A stretch of DNA of 32,292 nucleotides, taken from Anaerolineales bacterium. Lineage in GTDB: Bacteria; Chloroflexota; Anaerolineae; Anaerolineales; Villigracilaceae. Below the pieces are notes generated by a model that saw only the letters and a list, made by a program, of their open reading frames with translations, had not been told where the DNA came from and did not search any database. Location: contig JABWAU010000032.1 in NCBI GenBank assembly GCA_013360875.1, positions 1 to 32,292 of the forward strand. Reading direction: 5' to 3'. This document shows, piece by piece, positions 8,599 to 15,081 of the stretch; position 1 is the first letter of the stretch; the number at the start of each line of letters is the position of its first letter. Both the position numbers and the translations under genes were made by a program.

Positions 8599-8607
8599 TG
8601 GTATAAA
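8599..8607 (+). promoter_or_regulatory. Extended -10 promoter of rpoD, placed for a leaderless transcript
   Basis: TGGTATAAA (TGn plus TATAAA at 8602-8607) ends 7 nt before the ATG at 8615. A start 7-8 nt downstream of the -10 would fall on or beside the initiation codon. No -35 is evident, which is usual for extended -10 promoters. Confidence 0.5.
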
Positions 8608-8614
8608 AGGGCTT

Positions 8615-10234
8615 ATGGCTGTAAAGAAGAAGCGAACCCCGGCGAAGAAGACAAATCGCTCAAAGCCTGCAAAGCCGCACTCGCCCAATCCGGGTGCGCC
8701 GTTCGATGAGTCCCTCATTGACGAAAACGGGATCGAGACGAACGGGAACGGGCTGGCTGAACTCGCGCTCATGGGAGAGGATGCGGGCGATCCCGACGCG
8801 GGCGTTCTTGCCCCAGAGGAGGAACTTTTAGAAGAGGAGGAATTGGATCTCAAGAGTCCCGAGGTCGCCGCGGAGTTGTCGGGGGACCCGGTGCGGCTGT
8901 ACCTGCGCGAGATCGGACAGGTCAAATTGCTGGACGCCGACAGCGAGTTCAGGCTGGCGACGATGATCGAAGTCAATCGCCTCGTGAACGCCTTCCGCCG
9001 CCGCCCGCCCCGCAAGGGACTTACGCCGCCCTGCGCCCTCTGTCACGCCATTCTCTCCGAACTGCACACCTCGTGGGAACGCCTGCTCGAAGACGCAGAC
9101 CGCCTCCACCACGATCCGCCCGATTTGGGATTGATGCTGAGCGAGGCGCAAGCCTTGCGCGCGGGCTGGTCGTCGGACGCGCCCTCGTACCTGCGCGCTT
9201 TTCTGGATAACGGCAAATGGGGGAGCGACCCGCTGTGGGACGACTTCGCGCGGAAAGCCTATTCGGTCTTTCTCAGCCTGTACCTGATCCCGTTCAATTA
9301 TGCGGCGTGGCTCCTCAACCACATCAACCAAAAACACAAACTGCCGAGCCTGCGCACCATGTACGCCCACCTCCCCGACGATAAGGAAGTGCTGGATGAG
9401 ATCGAACTGGTCAAGGCGCAGGCGAAGGAGGCGCACCAGTCCCTGATCCGCGCCAACCTGCGGCTGGTGGTGAGCGTCGCCAAACGTTACCTGGGACGCG
9501 GCATCAACTTCCTCGACCTCATCCAGGAGGGGAATATCGGTCTCCTGCGCGCGGTCAGCAAATTCGACCCGCGCCGCGGGTTCAAGTTCAGCACCTACGC
9601 CACGTGGTGGATCCGCCAGTCCATCAACCGCTCGATCGCCGAACAAGCGCGCACCATCCGCATCCCGGTGCACATGTTCGAGTCCATCACCCGCATCCTG
9701 CGCGTGCAGCGACAGTTGACGCAGGAACTGGGACGCGACCCCACCAACGAGGAACTCGCCCTCGAAGTGGGCTACCTGCCCGCCTCCGACGTGCAAGCCA
9801 TTCTGCGCGCCCACTCGGAGGACATTCCGCTTTCCCCCGACCTGCAACGCAAACTGGATACCGCCATGCAGAAGATTGACCGCGTCCTGCGTTCCGCCGA
9901 GGAGCCGGTCTCGATTGACGGGCCCGTCGGGGACGAGGAGTCCAGTTCGCTGGGCGATTTCATCGAGGACGAGGACGCGCTTTCTCCCATGGACGCCGCC
10001 GCGCGGCAGATGCTCCGTGAACAGATCCGCGCCGCGCTCACCTCGCTTGCCGACCGCGAACGCGAAGTCCTCGAGATGCGCTTCGGTCTCGTGGACGGGC
10101 AGGATCACACGCTCGAGGAGGTAAGCCGCTTCTTCGACGTCACGCGCGAACGGATACGCCAGATCGAAGCGAAGGCGTTGAGGAAATTGAGGCATCCCTC
10201 GCGGAGCAAGCAGTTGCGGGAATACTTGGGGTGA
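8615..10234 (+). CDS. rpoD: Primary RNA polymerase sigma factor (sigma-70/RpoD)
   Basis: 539 residues. The N-terminus is Lys/Pro-rich ([12 protein letters not shown]) and then acidic, in place of a canonical region 1.1. Region 1.2 starts near residue 89 ([13 protein letters not shown]). A non-conserved insert of about 130 residues follows. Region 2 (about 277-345) includes [27 protein letters not shown] and [13 protein letters not shown], which bind core enzyme and the -10 element. Region 3 is about 350-430. Region 4 (about 475-539) carries [29 protein letters not shown], which binds the -35. The insert holds CALCH at 140-144. ATG 8615 is chosen over an upstream TTG at 8588, because that would run through the promoter. 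Confidence 0.95.
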   Translation: MAVKKKRTPAKKTNRSKPAKPHSPNPGAPFDESLIDENGIETNGNGLAELALMGEDAGDPDAGVLAPEEELLEEEELDLKSPEVAAELSGDPVRLYLREIGQVKLLDADSEFRLATMIEVNRLVNAFRRRPPRKGLTPPCALCHAILSELHTSWERLLEDADRLHHDPPDLGLMLSEAQALRAGWSSDAPSYLRAFLDNGKWGSDPLWDDFARKAYSVFLSLYLIPFNYAAWLLNHINQKHKLPSLRTMYAHLPDDKEVLDEIELVKAQAKEAHQSLIRANLRLVVSVAKRYLGRGINFLDLIQEGNIGLLRAVSKFDPRRGFKFSTYATWWIRQSINRSIAEQARTIRIPVHMFESITRILRVQRQLTQELGRDPTNEELALEVGYLPASDVQAILRAHSEDIPLSPDLQRKLDTAMQKIDRVLRSAEEPVSIDGPVGDEESSSLGDFIEDEDALSPMDAAARQMLREQIRAALTSLADREREVLEMRFGLVDGQDHTLEEVSRFFDVTRERIRQIEAKALRKLRHPSRSKQLREYLG

Positions 10235-10236
10235 AG

Positions 10237-10258
10237 ATGGAGATTGGAGAATTGGAGA
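10237..10258. repeat. Degenerate 7-bp repeat after rpoD
   Basis: Three units of WTGGAGA, with one extra base between the second and third, begin 3 nt after the rpoD stop. This is the weakest member of the heptamer family here. Confidence 0.55.
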
Positions 10259-10300
10259 TTTGTCTTTGACCTTGACGGAAGGCTGGAGTGGCAAATGCGT

Positions 10301-10449
10301 TGGCGTTTTCTGTGATTCGTCCTCTACGGACAGCGAAAACGTCGAAGACATCCCCGCTGGATGCAAAAGACATCAGACTCCCTGTGACGACAAACGATGT
10401 CCCTCATGCAGTGCGGGAGAGCAGACAAAAATACGCATGGGAAGATACA
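10301..10449 (+). ncRNA. Candidate structured RNA or long rpoD 3' leader region
   Basis: Three non-overlapping foldbacks lie in a row. First, CGTTTTC (10304-10310)/GAAAACG (10335-10341) with inner GTCC/GGAC. Second, CATCC (10349-10353)/GGATG (10359-10363). Third, GACATC (10369-10374)/GATGTC (10396-10401). A strong terminator follows at 10452. No promoter of its own is visible and no known RNA family is recognised. It may simply be the rpoD 3' untranslated region. Confidence 0.2.
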
Positions 10450-10451
10450 GA

Positions 10452-10484
10452 AAGGACCTGGCGGGAAGCCAGGTCCTTTTATTA
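10452..10484 (+). terminator. Rho-independent terminator between rpoD and nuoA
   Basis: Perfect 11-bp stem AAGGACCTGGC / GCCAGGTCCTT, 5-nt loop GGGAA, then TTATTAT. It separates the dnaG-rpoD transcripts from the nuo operon. Confidence 0.85.
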
Positions 10485-10511
10485 TGACAAACATCCCCAG
10501 TTTTGTGAAAA

Positions 10512-10553
10512 GAGACACTTTCACTGGTCTGTGAAAGTCTCTTATGTTATACT
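10512..10553 (+). promoter_or_regulatory. nuo operon promoter with an inverted repeat in the -35 region
   Basis: Extended -10 TGTTATACT (10545-10553), with no consensus -35. An inverted repeat, GAGACACTTTCAC (10512-10524), 6 nt, then GTGAAAGTCTC (10531-10541), fills the -35 region and ends 3 nt before the TGn. Its place and symmetry fit a regulator-binding site; the regulator is unknown. Confidence 0.55.
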
Positions 10554-10616
10554 ACCCCGAACGTTGTGCAAGGAAGTACAATCACCGTCCTGATGGGCGT
10601 TTTGCGTGAGGTCAGA

Positions 10617-10970
10617 ATGCTCGAATACGTTGCAATTGCACTCTTAATCGTTTTGGCGACGCTCGTTGCGCTGATCGCGATCGGATTGGGGTATTTATTT
10701 GGACCGCGGAAGGAATCTGAAGTCAAATCCACGCCGTACGAATCGGGCATCGTCCCCTTCGGTCCTGGGTCGCGGCGCATGCCGGTCCGTTTCTATTTGA
10801 TCGCGGTTCTTTTCATCCTTTTCGACATCGAGGTGGTGTTCTTTCTGCCCTGGGCGATCGTGTTCCGCCAACTGGGACTTTTCGGCTTGATCGAAATGGT
10901 CGTCTTTATCGTCATCTTATTGTTCGGCTACGTTTACGCGTGGAAGAAAGGAGCCCTTGAATGGGAGTAG
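10617..10970 (+). CDS. nuoA: NADH-quinone oxidoreductase subunit A
   Basis: 117 residues, normal for NuoA, a three-helix membrane subunit at the junction of complex I arms. TM1 is near 3-25, then the family loop [12 protein letters not shown], then [22 protein letters not shown] as TM2, which holds the conserved acidic FDIE; TM3 ends in WKKGALEWE. The start is placed at ATG 10617, which has GAGG 5 nt upstream. Upstream in-frame GTG (10566) and ATG (10593) lack good sites. First gene of the 14-gene operon; it overlaps nuoB by 10 bp. Confidence 0.92.
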   Translation: MLEYVAIALLIVLATLVALIAIGLGYLFGPRKESEVKSTPYESGIVPFGPGSRRMPVRFYLIAVLFILFDIEVVFFLPWAIVFRQLGLFGLIEMVVFIVILLFGYVYAWKKGALEWE

Positions 10971-11443
10971 AACAGAAACTCGGCAACATGGGCATCGTGA
11001 CCGCGAAACTGGAGGACGTGGTCAACTGGTCGCGCACCCGCGCCATGTGGCCCATGCTGTTCGGTCTCGCTTGCTGCGCCATCGAAATGATGTCGGCGCA
11101 GGCTTCGCACTACGACATGAGCCGCTTTGGCATGGAACTGATGCGTGCCAGCCCGCGTCAATCGGACTTGATGATCGTGGCGGGCCGCCTCTCGCGCAAG
11201 ATGGCGCCCGTGCTTCGTCGCCTGTACGACCAGATGCCCGAACCCAAATGGGTGATCGCCATGGGCGACTGCGCCTCGTGCGGCGGCGTGTTCAACAACT
11301 ATGCCCTCGTGCAGGGCGTGGACGAGATCGTCCCGGTGGACGTGTTCGTGGCAGGTTGCCCGCCGCGCCCCGAGGCGTTGATCCACGGCATTGTGACCTT
11401 GTGCGAAAAGGTCAAGGGCGAGAAGTTTGTAGTACCGACTTAA
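10961..11443 (+). CDS. nuoB: NADH-quinone oxidoreductase subunit B
   Basis: 160 residues. It carries the terminal [4Fe-4S] cluster N2, which passes electrons to quinone. The expected ligands are all present: adjacent Cys38-Cys39 ([11 protein letters not shown]), Cys104 (GDCASCGG) and Cys133 (AGCPPRPE). It is a peripheral-arm subunit that packs against NuoD and NuoH. AAGGAG precedes the start, inside nuoA. Its last codons and TAA stop lie inside a 26-bp palindrome, so the C-terminal VVPT is encoded by the repeat. Confidence 0.95.
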   Translation: MGVEQKLGNMGIVTAKLEDVVNWSRTRAMWPMLFGLACCAIEMMSAQASHYDMSRFGMELMRASPRQSDLMIVAGRLSRKMAPVLRRLYDQMPEPKWVIAMGDCASCGGVFNNYALVQGVDEIVPVDVFVAGCPPRPEALIHGIVTLCEKVKGEKFVVPT

Positions 11444-11454
11444 GTCGGTACTAC
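11429..11454. repeat. 26-bp perfect palindrome across the nuoB stop codon
   Basis: Half-site GTAGTACCGACTT with its exact reverse complement and no spacer. The nuoB TAA is at the centre (11441-11443). It shares length and core (CGACTT-AGTCG) with the element at 11983-12008. Confidence 0.9.
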
Positions 11455-11465
11455 GGGGTTGTTTT

Positions 11466-11978
11466 ATGGATAATAAACTCGAACCCGTCGTAAAGGTTTT
11501 GCAGGAGAAGTTCGGCGCAACGTACGAGGAGTTTCGCGGCGAGACGCATGTGTTCGTCACAGCGGAACAGATCATCGAGGCGTTGACGCTCCTGCGCGAC
11601 AAGTATGAATTCGAATTGCTCTCGGCGCTGACTGCTGTGGACTATTACCCGCAGACCTCGCCTCGATTTCATGTGATCTATCAACTGTCTTCGCTGGCGA
11701 AAAATGTCACAGTGCAGTTGAGAGTCCTTGTAAACGGCGACCAGCCCAAAGTCCCGACTGCGAGCGGCGTGTACGAGGTGGCGAACTGGCGCGAGCGCGA
11801 AATCTTCGATATGTTCGGCATCGAGTTCGAGGGTCATCCCGATCCGCGAAGGATCCTGATGCCCGAAGGCACGCAGGGACATCCGCTCCGCAAGGATTTC
11901 CCGCTCGGTTACGAGGAACCGCAGTTCACGTTCAACTTCGAAGAGATTGATCTTCGCAAGCCTTACGCAAAGGAATAA
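11466..11978 (+). CDS. nuoC: NADH-quinone oxidoreductase subunit C
   Basis: 170 residues, the standard length for a separate NuoC (30-kDa subunit) in the hydrophilic arm. The signature ANWREREIFDMFGIEFEGHPDPRRILMP region near residues 108-135 and GHPLRKDFPLGYEEPQ near 140-155 are diagnostic. It has no cofactor and forms the scaffold beside NuoD. It is not fused to nuoD, unlike E. coli. It is flanked on both sides by 26-bp dyad repeats. Confidence 0.93.
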   Translation: MDNKLEPVVKVLQEKFGATYEEFRGETHVFVTAEQIIEALTLLRDKYEFELLSALTAVDYYPQTSPRFHVIYQLSSLAKNVTVQLRVLVNGDQPKVPTASGVYEVANWREREIFDMFGIEFEGHPDPRRILMPEGTQGHPLRKDFPLGYEEPQFTFNFEEIDLRKPYAKE

Positions 11979-11982
11979 TGAA

Positions 11983-12008
11983 GCAGTAGCGACTTCAGTC
12001 GTTACTGC
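11983..12008. repeat. 26-bp imperfect palindrome between nuoC and nuoD
   Basis: Half-site GCAGTAGCGACTT faces CAGTCGTTACTGC; the arms pair with one G-T wobble and a mismatch at the centre. It is a second copy of the nuoB/nuoC dyad type and fills most of the 44-nt gap. Confidence 0.8.
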
Positions 12009-12022
12009 GGTTGAGGCATGAT

Positions 12023-13252
12023 ATGACTCAGATTGAAGAAGTCAATTACGATCAATACCGGCACCTGGTTTCGGAGCGCGCCTTTACCGGCGAGACCATG
12101 CTGCTGAACATGGGACCCCAGCACCCGTCCACGCACGGCGTTCTGCGCCTTCTGCTCGAACTGGATGGCGAGACCATCGTCAACGCCGTTCCGGATATCG
12201 GTTATCTGCACACCGGCATCGAGAAGAACATGGAAGCCAAGACCTATCTCAAAGCCGAGGTGATGAGCGACCGTCTCGATTACATGAACACCGTCGGCAA
12301 CAACCTCGCCTATTGCCTGGCGGTGGAAAAACTGGTTGACCTGGATGTGCCGCCGCGCGCCCAAGCCATCCGTGTGATTCTGACCGAACTGCAGCGCATC
12401 GCCTCGCACCTGGTCTGGGTCGGCACGTTCGGGCTCGACCTCGCGGCGATGTCCATGTTCCTGTACGCGTTCCGCGAGCGCGAATATATCCTCGACATCC
12501 TCGAACTGTGTTCGGGGCAGCGCATGATGACGACTTACATCCGTCCCGGCGGTTTGTGGCGCGATGTGCCTGTGGAATTCGAGACGGCGGTGCGCGACTT
12601 CATCAAGATGTTCCCGCGGCGGATTGACGAATACGAAGCCTTGCTGACCAAAAACCCGCTCTTTCTGGACCGTCTGCTTGGCATCGGGGTACTGGATGCC
12701 GCGACCGCCCTTCAGCACGGCGTGACGGGACCCATGCTCCGCGCCTCGGGCGTGAACTGGGACCTGCGCAAAGCGCGCCCTTACATGGGCTATGAACAAT
12801 ACGATTTCGATGTGCCGGTTCGCCCGGAAGGCGATACCTACGCGCGCTACCTCGTGCGCATCGAGGAATTCCGCCAGTCCCTTCGGATCGTGGAACAGGC
12901 GTTGAACAAACTGCCGATGGGTCCGGTGCGAAGCGATAACCGCAAGTTCGTCCCGCCGCCGCGTTCGGAGATCGGCGTGAGCATGGAGGCGCTCATCCAT
13001 CACTTCAAGTTGTGGACGGAGGGTTTTTCCGCGCCGAAGGGATACGTGTATAGCGCGGTCGAATCCCCGCGCGGCGAATTGGGAGTCTACCTCGAAGGCG
13101 ACGGCGGACCCAAACCGCACCGCGTTCACTGGCGCACGCCCTCGTTCGACAACCTGTCCGTTCTGCCCAAGATCGTGAAAGGGCATCTCGTGGCGGACCT
13201 GGTCGCCATCCTCGCTTCCACCGACATCGTGCTCGGAGACATTGACCGATGA
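12023..13252 (+). CDS. nuoD: NADH-quinone oxidoreductase subunit D
   Basis: 409 residues (49-kDa subunit), descended from the NiFe-hydrogenase large subunit and lining the quinone site with NuoB and NuoH. Visible motifs are NMGPQHPSTHGVLR (the HPSTH loop contacts the quinone head), DIGYLHTGIEKNME, the C-terminal ESPRGELGVYL, and the usual LGDIDR end. The start is ATG 12023, with GAGG 6 nt upstream; an in-frame TTG at 12011 would add MRHD and is less likely. It overlaps nuoE by ATGA. Confidence 0.95.
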   Translation: MTQIEEVNYDQYRHLVSERAFTGETMLLNMGPQHPSTHGVLRLLLELDGETIVNAVPDIGYLHTGIEKNMEAKTYLKAEVMSDRLDYMNTVGNNLAYCLAVEKLVDLDVPPRAQAIRVILTELQRIASHLVWVGTFGLDLAAMSMFLYAFREREYILDILELCSGQRMMTTYIRPGGLWRDVPVEFETAVRDFIKMFPRRIDEYEALLTKNPLFLDRLLGIGVLDAATALQHGVTGPMLRASGVNWDLRKARPYMGYEQYDFDVPVRPEGDTYARYLVRIEEFRQSLRIVEQALNKLPMGPVRSDNRKFVPPPRSEIGVSMEALIHHFKLWTEGFSAPKGYVYSAVESPRGELGVYLEGDGGPKPHRVHWRTPSFDNLSVLPKIVKGHLVADLVAILASTDIVLGDIDR

Positions 13253-13755
13253 GCCTTGCCACCAAATATCCGAAAGAAGTAAAACAGATCCTTTCCAAGT
13301 ACCCGCCGGAGCATAAACGCTCGGCGGTCATGCCGTTGTTGTATCTTGCTCAGCGCGAGGAGGGTTATTTGACCAAAACCGCGATGCAGGAAGTGGCGAA
13401 GATTGTTGACATTACTGAGACCGATGTCGCCGCCATCGTCGGTTTCTATACCCTCTATCACGATAAAAAAGAAGGCAAGTACCGCATGCAGGTCTGCACC
13501 GATTTGCCCTGCGCCCTGCGCGGCGCAGACCAGTTCATGGAAAACCTGTGCGCCAACCTCGGCATCAAGGTCGGTGAGACAACGGAGGACGGTCTCATCA
13601 CGCTCGAGGCTGTGATGTGTCTCGCCGCCTGCGACAAGGCTCCCGTGTTCCAGACACAGGGACCGGATGGAATCAAGTACCACGAGAACATGACCGTGGA
13701 TAGGACGATGGAGTTGATCGCCGCACTGAAGAATGCAGGGGGGGAGGCGAAGTAA
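13249..13755 (+). CDS. nuoE: NADH-quinone oxidoreductase subunit E
   Basis: 168 residues, the 24-kDa thioredoxin-like subunit of the NADH-oxidising module. It holds [2Fe-2S] cluster N1a through Cys83 and Cys88 (CTDLPC) and Cys124 and Cys128 (CLAAC), the expected C-x4-C and C-x3-C pairs. The N-terminal helical part (KYPPEHKRSAVMPLLYLAQ) is typical. Its presence, with nuoF and nuoG, marks an NADH-using complex I rather than the ferredoxin-type 11-subunit form. The start overlaps nuoD by 4 bp, and the stop overlaps nuoF by 1 base. Confidence 0.94.
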   Translation: MSLATKYPKEVKQILSKYPPEHKRSAVMPLLYLAQREEGYLTKTAMQEVAKIVDITETDVAAIVGFYTLYHDKKEGKYRMQVCTDLPCALRGADQFMENLCANLGIKVGETTEDGLITLEAVMCLAACDKAPVFQTQGPDGIKYHENMTVDRTMELIAALKNAGGEAK

Positions 13756-15005
13756 TGGCACACATTCTCCTGCGTCACCGGGACATTCCTGACATCCACA
13801 GACTCGAAGTCTACAAAAAGAACGGCGGTTTCGCCGCGTTCAAAAACGCCGTGACCAACATGAAGCCCGCTGAGGTGACCGACGTGGTCAAGAACTCCGG
13901 TCTGCGCGGGCGCGGCGGGGCGGGCTTCCCCACCGGCTTGAAGTGGTCGTTCATAGACAACAAGAACTGGCCCCATTACGTGGTCGCCAACGCGGACGAA
14001 TCCGAACCTGGCACGTTCAAGGATCGCGAGATCATGGAGGGCAATCCCTTCCAATTCCTAGAGGGAGTTGCCATCGCCTCGTATGCGGTCAGCGCGAACG
14101 TGGCATATGTGTACCTGCGGGGTGAGTTCTGGCAATTGGCTGAATTCCTCGACGAAAAGATCGCCGAGATGGAGGAGGCTGGGTACCTCGGCAAAAACCT
14201 GTTTGGCACGGATTACTCACTCAAACTTTACACCCACCTCGGAGCGGGCGCGTACATCTGCGGCGAGGAGACCGCCCTGCTCGAGTCCATCGAAGGCAAA
14301 CGCGGACAGCCGCGCGTGCGTCCCCCTTTCCCGCCGTCCTACGGTTTGTACGGCAAGCCCACCATCGTCAACAACGTTGAAACGCTGACCAACGTGCCGC
14401 TCATCCTTGCCAACGGCGCGGAGTGGTACAAAAACATGGGGACGCCCGACAGCGCCGGCGTGAAGATCTTTTCGCTTTCGGGTCGCGTCCGCAAGCCCGG
14501 CAACTACGAACTGCCCTTCGGAACGACATTCCGCGAATTGATCTTCACCCACGGCGGCGGCGTGCAGGATTCACGCAAGGTCAAAGCCATCATGCCGGCC
14601 GGCGCCTCCTCCTCCCTCATCCTTGTGGACGACGAGAAGGTTCTCGATACGCCGATGGACTATGCCTCCGTCCGCACGCTCGGCGCGGACCTCGGTTCCG
14701 CCTCTGTGATCGTGGTGGATGAAACCGTCTCGATGGATTGGCTGGTCAACAAGACCGTCCATTTCTTCAGGCATGAATCGTGCGGCAAATGCACTCCCTG
14801 CCGCGAAGGCACGTACTGGATGTCTCATCTCACCGAACGTATTCACGACGGTCGCGCCACAAAAGCCGACGTGGATTTGCTCCTCATCGTGGCGAAACAG
14901 ATGCAAGGCAAATGTTTATGCGCGCTGGGCGAGTTTTCGACGATGGCGGTCGTCACCGGCATCGAACGGTTTAGAAACGATTTCGAAAAGGTTGTAAAAG
15001 CGTAA
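13755..15005 (+). CDS. nuoF: NADH-quinone oxidoreductase subunit F (NADH- and FMN-binding)
   Basis: 416 residues (51-kDa subunit), the entry point for NADH electrons. The glycine-rich NADH site GLRGRGGAGFPTGLKWSF is near residues 48-65. The FMN site NADESEPGTFKDREIME follows, then GAGAYICGEETALLESIEG. Cluster N3 [4Fe-4S] is held by Cys343, Cys346 and Cys349 (SCGKCTPCREG) and Cys389 (CLCALGEF). All key residues are present. Translation is probably coupled to nuoE through the TAATG overlap. Confidence 0.95.
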   Translation: MAHILLRHRDIPDIHRLEVYKKNGGFAAFKNAVTNMKPAEVTDVVKNSGLRGRGGAGFPTGLKWSFIDNKNWPHYVVANADESEPGTFKDREIMEGNPFQFLEGVAIASYAVSANVAYVYLRGEFWQLAEFLDEKIAEMEEAGYLGKNLFGTDYSLKLYTHLGAGAYICGEETALLESIEGKRGQPRVRPPFPPSYGLYGKPTIVNNVETLTNVPLILANGAEWYKNMGTPDSAGVKIFSLSGRVRKPGNYELPFGTTFRELIFTHGGGVQDSRKVKAIMPAGASSSLILVDDEKVLDTPMDYASVRTLGADLGSASVIVVDETVSMDWLVNKTVHFFRHESCGKCTPCREGTYWMSHLTERIHDGRATKADVDLLLIVAKQMQGKCLCALGEFSTMAVVTGIERFRNDFEKVVKA

Positions 15006-15009
15006 TTTA

Positions 15010-15070
15010 TGCGTAGGCGGATGCCGCGAAGCGTCCAACGTCCGCCGCACAAGAGAGTGCGGACTACGCA
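15010..15070. repeat. Three-arm palindromic element between nuoF and nuoG
   Basis: The outer arms TGCGTAG (15010-15016) and CTACGCA (15064-15070) enclose two hairpins: GCGGA/TCCGC (15017-15021 with 15041-15045) and CCGCAC/GTGCGG (15045-15050 with 15057-15062); these share one base at the edge. It occupies 61 of the 76 nt between the genes. Confidence 0.8.
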
Positions 15071-15081
15071 CAGGAAGATTT

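Noticed and set aside
8588-8614. Upstream TTG start for RpoD
   Set aside because: It would translate through the extended -10, and no ribosome site is present.
9032-9046. CALCH (CxxCH) haem-like motif in the RpoD insert
   Set aside because: A sigma factor is cytoplasmic and this is a single motif in a non-conserved insert; covalent haem attachment needs export. Probably chance.
8828-10366. 512-codon open frame on the minus strand opposite rpoD
   Set aside because: A shadow of a certain gene, with no recognisable domain or ribosome site.
10288-10593. 101-codon open frame between rpoD and nuoA
   Set aside because: It runs through a strong terminator and the nuo promoter, and has no ribosome site or family likeness.
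15010-15070. Cloverleaf-like element considered as a tRNA
   Set aside because: No T-loop GGTTCRA, no anticodon arm of proper size and no acceptor CCA; it is shorter than a tRNA.
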